A stretch of DNA of 64,000 nt from Haliclystus octoradiatus. Lineage: Eukaryota > Cnidaria > Staurozoa > Stauromedusae > Haliclystidae. Shown here piece after piece: positions 11,501 to 22,489 of this stretch; the first letter of the stretch is position 1; each line of letters begins with the position of its first letter. The stretch is from the NCBI GenBank assembly GCA_916610825.1, contig OU744449.1, positions 4,508,743-4,572,742 on the forward strand. The letters are read 5' to 3'. The notes under the pieces are model-generated. The model saw only the letters and a list, made by a program, of their open reading frames with translations. It was not told the DNA's origin and ran no database searches. The position numbers and the translations under genes were made by a program.

Positions 11501-14500
11501 TGTTACAGCCAAACTTGTATATTACCTGTAGATTAAAGGTTATGTACACGTAGAGGTGTCGATTTATACGTGGGTCAACTTAATATAGTAGCACTAACCT
11601 AGTATTGTATGTGGGTCGACTCTCAACTTACAGTCACACTAACACAGTAATAGCCCATCCATAGGAATCGACCATTCTTTCTAATTACATTTGTCTAGAT
11701 GCTCCTGTAACACTGACCACCAGTCAACCACCAAGGCTACAACAGTTCATGAACAGTTCATGAAAATTTTGGGCAATTTAACGTTCATGAACTGTATATG
11801 AACTCCTCCATTTAACCGAATTCCACATATGATGTTTAAACTGTATTTGGACAATGGATTTGATTCGGTTAAATAATGAATCATCTATAATAATGACTAC
11901 CAGTCAACCACTAAGGCTACAATTAAATATTTACATTGTTGATGTGACAATGTTACTACTAAAGGGTTAGACATGGCTTGATTTTCTCCTATTATATTTC
12001 TAGATGCTGGTGATCTCTGGTTATGGGGTCAGAATACACATGGTCAGTTAGCCACTGGAGACTGCAAAGATTCATCACTACCCCTTGCTGTTCCACCCAC
12101 GCATTGGTAATTCTTACACCCTTAAAATAGTTCAGATATTGAATCAGCTCCAATGTCCAAATACAGGTCAAAACTCATAAGTGGAATTCGGTTTTCTCTC
12201 GAATTATTCATGGCTGTTGGAAAGCACGTTATTCTATGAACTCATATTACTTTAATTCCATAGTCATTTCTTGGCAATTCATAAACTTTTGACGAACTCT
12301 AATATGACCCCAAAACTTCATGAACTGTTTAATGGAATATCCACTAGCTCATGAACTATTCATGGTATTCATGAAAGTTTATGGACAATTCATAAACTTT
12401 TGACGAACTCTAAAATGACCCCCACAACTTCATGAACTACTTTTCAAAACTGATTTTGTGATCTGTTCAATGAAAATTTCCCTTAATTCATGAACTATTC
12501 ATGGAAATCATGATTGTTCATTCTTTTTTTTCCAAGGAAAAATCAAGATACTGTATTTATTCCAATATTCAAATATTGTGTAAATAACCCACCTTAAATA
12601 AAATTCGGTTGAGCGATTTTCCTGTTTATTTATATAATTGCCAGGATATTAACATCCATCCTTTATGTTTTGTTTATATTTTTGTATTTTAGGAATGAAG
12701 AAATCCGCAGTGTCAGTTGTGGCGAAAGACATACAATCGTTTTAACAGGTAATCTCAACAGGCAAAACACATTGAAAATCAAAACGCCAAATGTATACCT
12801 AATTTAACTTATTGTTCTATTAGTGCCTTGCTTACTTTTTGAAATATTTTTTGAGAAATAAGAGTTTGACAGTTTTGACTTTCATACTTAAGTGACGTCA
12901 CCGTGTCTAATTTCTGGTCACGACGAATAGTTGATTGACAACTTTCAATCATATCGCTCTCACTCGTTGTGATCAGAAATCAGACACATTGATCAAGCTT
13001 TCAAAAGTGATCAAGGCACTTGGAACAACTAGTTGAGGTATACACTTTGAATTTCTATGTTTGGATGGTTTTTGTATTTTTTATTCATACAGTCGAACTC
13101 TGTTAATATCCCCTCTTTTAATGTTCCACCTTGCTTAATATCCCCCACGTAAATCTGATTTCTATATTCCATTCTGCATACCCTTGCTCCATACTAACTC
13201 TCATATTCCAACATCACCTAATGTCCCACTTTTCATCCAAACCAGAGGGGGGATATTAAGCAAGTTCGACTGTATCAATACATTAAAATTCATGTTATGA
13301 TTATATATTAAAAAATTAACCAGTTAGTCATTGACTAAAACAGTTATTGATCTCAGATTCGATTCACCTCGCCTTCGATCAATAACTGTTAAAAGTATGA
13401 ACTAACAACCTCGAAATACTATCTTAATTTTTTACAGCTTCTGGAATTATCTATAGTTTTGGTGATGGTCGCAATGGTCAGTTGGGTGTTAAATTACGTA
13501 ATGATTCATCAATGCTTACTACGCCATATGCCATACCAATACCGGGACAACATAAAATCGCTAAAATAGCATGTGGTTCATCACACACAGCAGCTCTTTC
13601 AGGTAAGGCCAGCTTGAAAGTATTTTACACTTAATGTATGATGCCAAGGGAAATAAAACTCTCTATTTCCCGAGGCAGTCATTAATGAGGCCCTCCCAGG
13701 GTGTTTTGGGGAACAAGGGAACAGGTCATTTTATTTATTGGGAACAAGAGAACACCTCGCTAACTAACAGGGAACAATGGAAGATACATATATTTTTTTT
13801 GAACTCTCATATAGACTCATTAGCGATATCAAGTACTGTAAGGACATGGATAGTGTGCGTAGATAAACAGACAATTTCTTTGATGCTGTGTAAATGTTTG
13901 TAGCATTTATATAGGGAACTTTTTGAAAAACTTTCAGGGAACAAGGGATATTTGACATTTATTTTCGAGGAACAAGGAAACAAGCACCCCCTTTAGAGGG
14001 CCTCATAAATTAAGTGCCTTAGTTAGTATATTCATGGTTTTTAATTAGGCAATAAATAAGCACGCAGTCAAATAATGTAATTAAATTATTCATATTACAG
14101 TACTGCAAAATGCAAGAATAACAATGACGTGTGTTCGTACTCTGTTAGCCTTCTTGCTACTTACACGGTTACTTTATTGAATCAACCGTGCAAATAGTGG
14201 TCAAGGTTTCTATACTCATAGCTGGCTGTTATATACAGGTTTGACTGTATACCATTTGTTTAGTTATCTAAGCGCATCTTACTGTACCTCCATAAACTTA
14301 ATTAATACTTCTCTAATTTCTTTCATTTCTATTAGAATCTGGTGATTTATTTACATGGGGTAAAGGGTCATTTGGTCGCCTTGGACACGCTGACCACAGA
14401 GACAGGTGATGATCTAGTAGGCTTGTACAAAGATGAACATCTTTTGTTTTCTTTAGATGCCAAAAAGGCAATATATATAAATGTATAAAATAAAATTTAT

Positions 14501-17500
14501 GTTTATCTAATAGCAGATAATATAGGGCTCTATGTCTTCATTTGACAGAGCGGTAAATAATAATAATATATGGTGAATGAGTCAAAGAATACACATTCTT
14601 TACTGACAGTACTGAATGTGTATTCTTCGACTCTTTCACCATATATTATTATTATTAGATACATAATATACACAATCATCAATTATTAGGAGTTCTAATC
14701 GTTACGGTTATTCTCGTGATTGTAAGTTAGCTATAATAATCGAGACGTCATCGCCCTACCGTAGACGCCCTTTCTAGGCATTACCACTCTCCTATTCCTA
14801 AAGTAGTATCTCTTTTGCGGCTCAGAGTAATTATTGTAAATGCTTTTAATGATCTCAACTGCGACATTGCAGAAACATTCAACAAATTTCATGGCAGGTT
14901 GGTGTGGCCTTCATGGAATTCTGGAACAGTTTTCACTATTTTTCTGGATGTTTGGCCTATCATACTAAAATCATCAAAAATTGGCAGAAACCAAGTTGTT
15001 ATTTTGTTCTAAATGGATTTCTAAATGTTTGTTATTTTTAGATTTGCCGCGACAGAAGTTGAATCAATGATTTATAAGCAGGTATCTTGATTATCTGATT
15101 ATCTTGATTATAATCGTAAATTTCACCCTGTAAATAGATAGAACTTAATTTTTGTATATCATAATTTAAAAATGGCTAACGAATGTAGCCAAAACGTTGT
15201 TAAAAATGTAAATTTACATTTTTCTGTCGGAGTTTGTGAATATTTTAATTGGCTTTGCAGTTTTCATTGTTTTTAACAACATTTATCACTCGGTTTAATC
15301 AAACAGTATCATAATCAGTCTGATGATAGCAAACAAACTGTAATTGTAATAAGTAGTAATCTAACTTTCGATAACAGTCGAATTGTAACATTAAAAATCA
15401 GTTTTGAAGTGATACGAAAAATTTCAGATTTTTTTTCGAATTTAGAATAAAAATGTTCCGTTTAGATCGGATTAATTTATTTTGAAATTCGAATCGGATC
15501 GGATTTGGATTTCAGAAAATTCGTATCTGTGGACAATTTCGGAAAAATCCGATCTGACGCACACCTCTAATTTACTAACTAATCGTTGTTTTGGTTACGT
15601 CTTTGTAAGGTTACAACCATTTCATGTGGTTCAGCTCATATGGCTGCTTGCGTCATTCGTAGTTGGGTTCATGATCAAGAAACGAAGAGTTGCATGGCAT
15701 GTAAGCAAAAGTTTACCACAGTCAAACGTAGGGTAAGTACACCTTATTAACATCTTGGATTTCTGACATTTTCTCACGGACACACACGATAGAATTACCT
15801 TTTCCAGGATAAAGTTGAACTTGCTTCCCGATTTGCTTAATATCCCCCCTCTGGTACTGATAAAAAGTGGGATATTAAGCGAAGTAGGATTATGAGAGAA
15901 GATGTATGGTGAATGGAAAATAGAAATCAGTTTTATGAGGGGATATTCAGTTTTAAAGTCAGCTTCAAAACACCTTAACAATAAAGTGGGCTATACCTGG
16001 AGGCAGGATTCTCCGACAACAGTAGGAATCTTGAAATCCTAGATTCCGGAAGGCTAGAGCAAATTCAGAAGAAATGAGAAAATTTTATGATTTATTGGTC
16101 AACTATCAACAAAAAATTCAGAAGAAAATGTTGAAATACTCCTAGGATTCCAGAAGGATGAACATTTTGTCGGACGCTGCATGGAGGTAACTCCCACGTG
16201 ACTATACGGGGACGTGCCACTTTCTTGGTTCCATTTTCCATATTCCAGCTGAGAAAAATACTTGTTAGTAAAAAATTCACTTTCTTTTCTAGAGAACTTT
16301 GATGAATTTAAAAAAAAAAATTAAAAATTTGAAGAACTTTATAGATTTTCTGGATAGCAATCATAGCATTTTCAATTATTGGAACTTTTTGGGAACTTCA
16401 CTTTTTTCTAAAGTGGCATTCCTCGTCAATGCAGAGCTAGTATTACCCCCCCCCGGGCTATAAGTTTGGTTCCTAAGATCACAGATCATTGAATTATCTT
16501 AGTTGGAAATCTGCCAGTGAAATGTACAAGCAAACAAATTGTTTGGCCTTACTCTTCTGCGACATATTTACAATGTCTGAAAGTTCAACTGATGTTCAAA
16601 ATCCATATTAAACACATCTCGTTAACATTTTAATCATTTTTTGTCTGAGCAAATATGTATGACCCCTTACATAGGTGACCCATAGAGTTAGAAGACAGAG
16701 GTGACCGCTATGTACAGGTTGATAGATTTGTCAACAAGAGAACTATAGCTTTAACCATAGACATTTGATTTGATTTGATAGTCATTCAAGTGTCTATGCT
16801 TCAACAGACATAAAAGTGAAAGTTTTTTAAATTTTTATTCATATTAATTAACAACGTTTCGATTGCTTCATGCAATCATTTTCAGGTTGGAGTTTAAAAT
16901 TTTATTATATGACTATTTATATGGGCTAATTTAATACAAAAAGGATAATAATATAATAATACAAAATGAAAATATAAATAAAATTGACAAGAAATATCTA
17001 ATTAAACATTAGGGACTTTAAGGAATCCTTTTGTGTGTTAAGAGACGGTTTAATTTTTGAAATGAATACCATCTCTTTAATTAAACAGTCAATAAATTAT
17101 AGATTAATTGATTATTTTTTATCCTCCTGACCTTTTCTTGAAATCAAAATTTAAAAATATTAATCGCTAATATTATATTGCTCCAATGATTCAACGAATT
17201 TGAACTTCAGTTGAACTCAAAAGTATATATGATCATTGATCAATATGAAACCTAGTGATCATTCTATAAATGGACAATAAATACAGTATATAGCCTGTGC
17301 AACTGATACATAGATTAAATAATAGTTAAAATTTCAATCATTAAAGTATATGAAGTATAATGAAACTAATATGACGTACATTATTAAAAATAAAATACCA
17401 TCATCATTTATTGAGAAAACCTTTGAACCTTTCAAGGCTTTTTTGTACAAAGGGTTCATAGCATAGTAAGATACAACAAATATCATCATCATTATCATTA

Positions 17501-17713
17501 TCATCATTTATTCAGACATATCTGATAAGTATTTTACAGCTAGTTGAAATAAATCGCCTGATGATCACCTTCTGGCGTGAAACTTGAAGTGGCGGAAATC
17601 TAAAATGTTTCATTTTTGACTCTCACTTTGTATAAATGCTCTGATTAATTTTATTGAGCACTATACCAAGAACTGGTGTAGAACAATCCACCTATTAATA
17701 TTATTATATTATT

Positions 17714-17770
<57 letters not shown>

Positions 17771-17802
17771 TATTATTATTATTATTATTATTAATATTAT
17801 TA

Positions 17803-17840
<38 letters not shown>

Positions 17841-20800
17841 TTTGTCATAAACTTTTTTGAGGTAAACTTTTTATTTTTACTAAATTTATCTCTCTTTTGT
17901 CGATTTTTTTTGCTCAAAATTTTTCTCTGCTTTCGGTGCAATAGGTCCTAAAGTTGTAAAAACGATTTGGTTTTTATTTTTCAATATTAAGATTGAAAAA
18001 TGAAATTCAGGGTATTCTTTTTCATATAAAATGAGAGTCAAAAATGAAACATTCTAGATTTCCGCAACTTCAAGTTTTTGAATTTTTGATGAAATTTTGT
18101 TTGATAGTTGAAATAAATCGCCTGATGATCACCTTCTGATGTAAAACTTGAAGTAGCGGAAATCTAGCATGTTTTATTTTTGACTCTCGTTCTGTAAGTA
18201 TTATAAGAACGGTATTGAGATACTTTTTTCATTTGCTGGCAACATTTTAATATTACATTTAAAAGATCGATGTGTATACAGAATAAGGAACAACCTGATG
18301 TTGATTGATTAAAAGAACGATAGATTATGTGGATTATTTTCTAATTAATAAATCTTTTGTTTGAAGAGATGGAGTAACTGAGTGATCTTTGTTTCACAAT
18401 TTATATTACACTGTTCTTGGCATTGAGCACTCTATTTTTTTTTTATTATTATTATTTTAATGTAATTCATTTTATCTTAATATTTGCTATATACCATAAA
18501 TTTGGTAACCGACAAAAATATATCTAACTAATTAACTATCACTGTCACCTCAATGTTTTGCCGGCATCGCAATGTTATACATATGTTGCAAAATATTTCT
18601 GTTTTGAAACTATTTGATACGTGAGTTACTTAAACCATTGTTTGTTCACACCAAATAATATTTATATATATATATATATGCACGGCTTTGAGAAATAACC
18701 TTCTTAATCTTTCAAAATTACCTCCTTAAATTTATTCCTGTTAATCGGCTTCTTATTCAGTCACGTGCAGGCCAAAAGCGCTGAAATATATACTTCTCAA
18801 ATTGACGATAATATTGACAGCAAAAACATCGGAATACATTTTGTAATCTTGTAATTACTAAGTTTTGTAATAAATCAAAACATACTTATGACTATTTTTG
18901 GATTTTTCCGCGATTTTTACCCACTGTTTACTCGTACGGAACTGCGTCACTAAGAACGATAACATTGACGTCAAAACCCAAAGGGGGTAACTGCCATTGA
19001 ACTTCGACGGGATTGCTCAAATAGAACTTTAAGAAGATGACCATCAAAATGTTTCAGGTCAAGAAAAAGATACCCCAAATATTTGTAAATAAGACATGCT
19101 ACCCTGAAAAAGAAAAAAAACAATTAAGCAAAAAAATATCCCATTTTGGATTGCATCATTTTTTGATTTGCATTTGCAATTTTGCACCACGTTAAAATGT
19201 GTACGTCAAAAAATGTTTCTGGTAAAGCATGCCCTAAAATTTTTTTATGAATTTTGAAAGAGATACCATCAAATATTTGAACATCCCCCTATACCAAAGT
19301 ATGAAAGTTACCCCGGGCGTCAATAATAGCGCTAGAATACACTCTGTAAGTTTATCTAACTATCGGCAGTGGTTTATAATAATCATAAAATATTATTATT
19401 GGATTTTGTGGGATTTTTACGCACTTTATAATAACACGGTCTTATAAAATCACAATAATAATGTCTTGCCTACCTCAACCTTGAGTCTCTAGAATTACGC
19501 CGCCTTAAGTTTGATCTTCACATGGTCTTTAGAATTTTGAAAAACTTGATTGATTTGGCTCCAGATGAATTTTTCACTATTAAACATTCCAAATATTCCT
19601 TGCGTGGACATTCACTGACGCTGTACCCAACTAAATCATTTAACTATGACTGTTGCAAACATTACTTTGCAAATAGAATAATCAAGCCATGGAACTCTCT
19701 TCCTGAAGAAGTTATATCGTCTAGTTCTTTACAAACATTCAAATTTAAACTTAATCACGTTAATTTATCACAGTTCTGTAACTTTTCCTTTGCCTGTTAA
19801 TTATTTCTGATAGCATAGTTTTCTTTATATATATATATACTTTTTTTTTAATGGTCACATGTAAGTGAGGATACATTTAAAAATATCCTCCTTTGTTTAT
19901 TTGCCTGTTAGCCATTGTGCTACAAAATACATACATACATACATACATACGGGACTGCGTTATTTTGCACGATAATATTGACGTTTGACACGAATAACGG
20001 AATGAGATCATTTACACGTGAGTAGCGTGTATTGTATGCAAATCAAATCACGGCAGAGAATCGATTGAGAACATCCAGCACTGTGTTGATTGTTGTTGTT
20101 TACATGTTTAATCAAGTTAATCATTTTTGTTATCCTAATTGATGAGAAAATTAGTTTTGGTAATTAAAAATGTATTAGTAAATCTGTGGCGTAATTGCAT
20201 CGATTGTTGTCATAATCATGTATGTTTTACAGGAATTAATTGATTGTAATTTGTAATCTGTAAAAAATGTTATATTGATTGAAAATTTCATGTGTAATTG
20301 ATTGATTATTCACAGCAATGGCATTTTTATCTTTGTGTTCAATTAATTAATTAGTAAGATCAAATATATGCAATTATGCATTATCTGCATGTGCACGAGA
20401 TGTGGGCAATTCTATCTTTTTGAGTATCTCGATCCGATATCCGATCTTGATTTGAAACTTGATCCGAGTCCCAAATATTAATGATCCAATTTGGGACCGA
20501 AATAAGTCTCCTGTTATGACTGCAAAATACTGAATAATTACTACTATAAGTGAATCTGAATATATCCTTTTGAGTATCTCGATCTGACCTGGATTCGAAA
20601 CCTATTCCGGGTCCTAAATATTATCCAAAACGGGCCTAAGTAAATCAAGCCTCCCGTCATGAGTCTTATGGCTGCAGCTAGCATAGTATACTGACTAACC
20701 ATAGCAATCGACAATATTTGGTGCATGCTGTGTATTGATTTTAGATCCTGTTTTAGATCCGGCTCGATGTTACTAGGATCCAGATCCAATTCGGATTCAG

Positions 20801-21342
20801 CTAAAAAAGTGAAGATCCAGAAGCTGAATTATTGAGTCCAAATCCTGGTCCAGTCGACCTATGTGCTACACTCACGGTGTCGATGTTGTAAATCTCTGAT
20901 AAATTACAAATACACCCTTCAACCCAACAACGAACGAACTCGAAGACCCCCTGAACCAATCGCCCTTCACTGTGCTGATACCCGCTGCCGATTTTTTCGT
21001 GTTTACCTTTTATGTACGAAATATAATAAATAGAAGAGAAAGATGGACTAACAGATGAAAGGACATAGAGTAGGTAATCAATTGTCGTTATCTACGGTGC
21101 TCCAATCCCGGTCTAACACACCTCTGTTCTACACTCACGGTGTTAATGTTCTAGTTTTGGTTTAGAATTGTTTTTTTACGAATTGTTTTTTTATTTTTCA
21201 ACAGCATCATTGTCGTAAATGTGGTGGTATATTTTGTGCTTCTTGTTCATCCAAGCGTCATCCTATTCTTGAAATTGGTTATAGTGATCCTGTGAGAGTA
21301 TGTGACCGTTGTTATCATACTTTGAGTGAAAGTAATTCATAG
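5409..21342 (+). CDS. PH - seven RCC1 repeats - FYVE protein (PRAF-like), 3' part of gene
   Basis: Fourteen exons join in phase to give 520 residues plus stop: 5409-5513, 6023-6118, 6789-6831, 7543-7698, 8391-8546, 9191-9337, 10972-11136, 12004-12106, 12693-12748, 13438-13602, 14336-14405, 15042-15081, 15610-15732 and 21205-21342. Exon 1 is the end of a PH domain. Exons 4-13 hold seven RCC1 blades, each with a WG/FG..G.LG core followed by a CG...H segment, enough for one closed seven-bladed propeller. The last two exons form a FYVE zinc finger. The expected role is a PI(3)P- or phosphoinositide-binding membrane adaptor, possibly acting on a small GTPase through the RCC1 propeller; this is family-level inference. 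The PH-RCC1-FYVE order is best known from plant PRAF proteins, but the plant C-terminal BRX domain is absent: the stop lies 12 codons after the last zinc-binding cysteine. A poly(A) signal AATAAA is at 21610. The N-terminal half of the PH domain lies outside the window or was not found. Confidence 0.9.
5604..5700. repeat. Dispersed repeat with GCTCTT/AAGAGC hairpin
   Basis: The core GTGGCTCTTTTGGCTAAGAG, followed by a block ending in atctcag-tgcga, recurs with changes at 6293-6345, ~14800-14870 and 37092-37170. The GCTCTT and AAGAGC words can pair as a short hairpin. The element class is not recognised; a SINE fragment is possible. Confidence 0.6.
6479..6690 (+). mobile_element. tRNA-derived SINE
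   Basis: The head is tRNA-like, with an A-box-like TAGTGTAGTTGCTAGAGC and a B box GGTTCAATTCC, as in an internal pol III promoter. The body contains CCAACCACCCCGGTGAAA and the tail is rich in AAC/A runs (near 6660-6690). A related body and head are at 52245-52380, and a reverse-strand head is at 60396-60498. It lies in an intron of the RCC1-FYVE gene. The repeated body and A-rich tail mean it is not a true tRNA gene. Confidence 0.85.
6835..7023. mobile_element. MITE family B inserted at a splice donor
   Basis: The ends are CAGTCAAACCTGTTATAACG and TGTTTCACTG, with TA duplications at 6833-6834 and 7024-7025. The left TA overlaps the GT donor of the exon ending at 6831, so intron bases from +4 onward are transposon sequence. 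Confidence 0.85.
7265..7366. mobile_element. MITE family A, complete short copy
   Basis: It runs from CCCTGCGAAAAACAGTTCAG to CTGAACTGTTTTCGCAGGG. The terminal inverted repeats are ~20 bp and the interior is made of TTCATGAACTGTTCATGA words. The target-site duplication is unclear (possibly TTT). Confidence 0.85.
8797..9022. repeat. Diverged MITE family A sequence
   Basis: It starts CCCTGTGAAAACAGTTCATT and holds several TTCATGA words through ~9022. The right terminal repeat is lost. It lies between RCC1 blade 2 and blade 3 exons. Confidence 0.6.
9474..9588. mobile_element. hAT-type MITE family D, decayed copy
   Basis: The left end CAGGGTCCGACAAAA matches the family D terminal repeat and the right end TTTTGTAGGACGCT is decayed. 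No target duplication is visible. Better-preserved copies are at 16004-16179 and 60054-60274. Confidence 0.7.
10059..10159. mobile_element. MITE family A copy
   Basis: The left end CCCTGCGAAAAACAGTTCAG is intact and the right end AAACTGTTTTTGCAATGG is slightly decayed. It lies in an intron. Confidence 0.75.
10580..10724. mobile_element. MITE family A copy
   Basis: It starts CCCCTTCGAAAACAGTTCAT and ends near TGTTTTCGCAG, with an interior of TTCATGAACAGTTCATGA words. A tract of repeated tttttcaca words follows at ~10735-10890, just before the RCC1 blade 4 exon. Confidence 0.7.
13090..13272. mobile_element. MITE family C, TA target-site duplication
   Basis: The left end CAGTCGAACTCTGTTAATAT and right end TTAAGCAAGTTCGACTG form terminal repeats. 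TA is duplicated at 13088-13089 and 13273-13274. The inner repeats read TTAATATCCCC / GGGGATATTAAG. A decayed relative is at ~15806-15955. The TA duplication suggests Tc1/mariner-type mobilisation. Confidence 0.85.
13680..14012. mobile_element. MITE-like element with GAGGCCCTC / GAGGGCCTC ends
   Basis: The ends read TTAATGAGGCCCTC and GAGGGCCTCATAAATTAA. The interior repeats GGGAACAAGGGAACA-like words. A family cannot be named. Confidence 0.6.
14505..14662. repeat. Family X element, palindromic copy without ribozyme core
   Basis: It shares CTAATAGCAGAtAA, the gagcggtaaataataata block and the acacattctttactg block with the hammerhead-bearing element at 59140-59410. Here 14567-14658 folds back on itself with a centre near 14610, and the CTGATGA...GAAA core is missing. 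Confidence 0.75.
15610..15732 (+). CDS. Exon: end of RCC1 blade 7 and first half of FYVE finger
   Basis: The acceptor is ttgtaag and the donor is gtaagta, and the exon is 41 codons. It closes the last blade (TISCGSAHMAACV) and then encodes WVHDQETKSCMACKQKF. WVHD is the FYVE WxxD motif and CMAC is the first zinc pair. It ends with two Arg codons that begin the basic RRHHCRKCG motif. The motif is therefore cut by the 5.47 kb intron. Confidence 0.93.
16004..16179. mobile_element. hAT-type MITE family D with 8-bp duplication
   Basis: It starts CAGGATTCTCCGACAACAG and ends AACATTTTGTCGGACGCTG. The flanks cctggagg (15996-16003) and catggagg (16180-16187) match at 7 of 8 bases. The interior repeats the aaattcagaagaaa and gattccagaagg words seen in family members. 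Confidence 0.8.
17540..17665 (+). repeat. Family X copy with decayed hammerhead core
   Basis: CTGATGA at 17558-17564 is followed by a part-paired arm, GAAAC at 17579-17583 and a CGC/GCG stem I remnant. The expected cleavage position is G, which hammerheads do not cut, so it is probably inactive. The unit ends with TTGAGCACTA as in other copies. Confidence 0.65.
17695..17842. repeat. (ATT)n microsatellite, interrupted
   Basis: Long runs of ATT are broken by single aberrant units. The array directly follows the family X copy at 17540-17665. Confidence 0.95.
18020..18210. repeat. Family X, inverted pair of decayed copies
   Basis: 18020-18080 is the reverse-complement fragment (…ctagatttccgcaacttcaag) and 18095-18210 is the forward copy. 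The forward copy has CTGATGA at 18122-18128, but the GAAA block is mutated to TAAAA. The stem III/cleavage part (ACT TGA AGT A) is kept. Confidence 0.65.
18973..19318. mobile_element. MITE family E (GGGGTAACTNCCAT ends)
   Basis: It starts GGGGGTAACTGCCATTGAAC and ends AAGTATGAAAGTTACCCCGG. Inner blocks include cgacgggattg, gataccccaaatat and caaatatttgaacatcccc. Related copies are at 47780-48100, 49525-50160 (inverted pair) and 60955-61050. The target duplication is unclear. Confidence 0.8.
19466..19951 (+). mobile_element. LINE 3' end with (CATA)n tail, 5'-truncated
   Basis: It encodes the C-terminal end of an ORF2 (RRLKFDLHMVFRILKNL, NYDCCKHYFANRIIKPWNSL, then LPEEV) followed by a ~150 bp 3' UTR and a (CATA)n tail at ~19931-19951. 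A second copy is at 31836-32353. The last ~110 codons are open in this copy but lack the reverse transcriptase, so it is a dead fragment. It belongs to a different subfamily from the (ATT)-tailed LINE at the left edge. Confidence 0.88.
21205..21342 (+). CDS. Terminal exon: second half of FYVE finger
   Basis: The acceptor follows ttatttttcaacag. The exon encodes HHCRKCGGIFCASCSSKRHP, then a strand segment, RVCDRCYHTL and the stop. With the CMAC pair from the previous exon, all eight zinc-binding cysteines are present (CMAC, CRKC, CASC, CDRC), and the R(R)HHCRxCG phosphoinositide-binding motif is intact. The finger should therefore be able to bind PI(3)P on endosomes; the localisation is inferred. 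Confidence 0.94.
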   Translation, partial: HHCRKCGGIFCASCSSKRHPILEIGYSDPVRVCDRCYHTLSESNS

Positions 21343-22489
21343 AAATCAAAACTAAACATTCCACACGACGCAATCAAAATTCATTAATAATTCACTATCA
21401 ATTTGATGTATAATCATTTTTCAATCATTTTTCAATAGTTTATTAAATTTGTAAAATAGTAAATACGTTTGATTCCCTCTTTAATATAAGTTGTTGAAAT
21501 TTTGAATTCCAATTTCTGTCCAAAATATGATGTTGTTTTTGCTGAAACCTTTGTGGATCGGCCTTCGACCTCTGCTAACCGACCAAACATTATATGTTTT
21601 CATTATTTTAATAAACAGTAATGATATACTGATTTAATACGAGTTAAGACGCACAACAAGTACTATATACCATAAATAACAATCTATTATACAGCATAAT
21701 AGCTATAAAAATATTATTTTTTCGTTTTACAACTAAAAACAGAAATATTAAAGTGGTTTTCATAACTTTAAATTAAGACTATACCAATTTCAATTTGTTG
21801 TTCAGGAAAGGATGGATTGATTATCATTTCTATCCTTTCTATAGCGGTATGTGGAATTTTGAAATGTTAATTGAATAAAGAAGCAATGATCTCAATAATG
21901 ACTTCATATAGACGCTTACACATTGCTACTTGTCGGAGGTAAACTCTATAAAGAAATATTTTTATCACTCGTTTAACTTGTGATGTGTTACTTACAAACT
22001 AATAGACACAACTTAATACTATTTACTCATTACTTATTGGCGTCTAATGATGTTTTCATCCGATAAGTGACAAGTAACACAGCACTTGTCATGCCGCGAT
22101 AATATCAATCCAAATACCGCCATTTTTTATCAAACGGTTCATCTTACGGCTTTTACGCGGTTCTTCGCAACAGGAACAGGCGCTATACTCTTCAAGAGGC
22201 CATCCTTTAGTTTAGTCAAATCATTGCCTGTGTCGTGACCTAAATAATACTGCAGTTGGCAGTTAATCGAAACAAACGAGCTGATGAAAAAATTTCCTTT
22301 ACTGTACTTAAACTATAGCTATTCTTTCGTTGCCGTAGGTGAACATTTTGTAGTGAAACATTTGACGCTGGATATATCATTTCTTTGATTGGCATTTCAA
22401 TTACGCCATTATTTTAACGGAGATTTAAAGAAGATATGCCTTAAAATTAGTATTATATTATCATTGTTATCCACGACTTGGAGTACAGG

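Larger units (their letters stand above)
15733..21204 (+). other. 5.5 kb intron splitting the FYVE finger
   Basis: The donor is gtaagta and the acceptor is caacag. The intron is filled with mobile DNA: hAT MITE 16004-16179, hammerhead-family copies 17540-18210, (ATT)n 17695-17842, a family E MITE 18973-19318 and a LINE 3' end 19466-19951. The stretch 20000-21180 holds degenerate low-copy AT-rich sequence. No other exon was seen. Confidence 0.85.
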
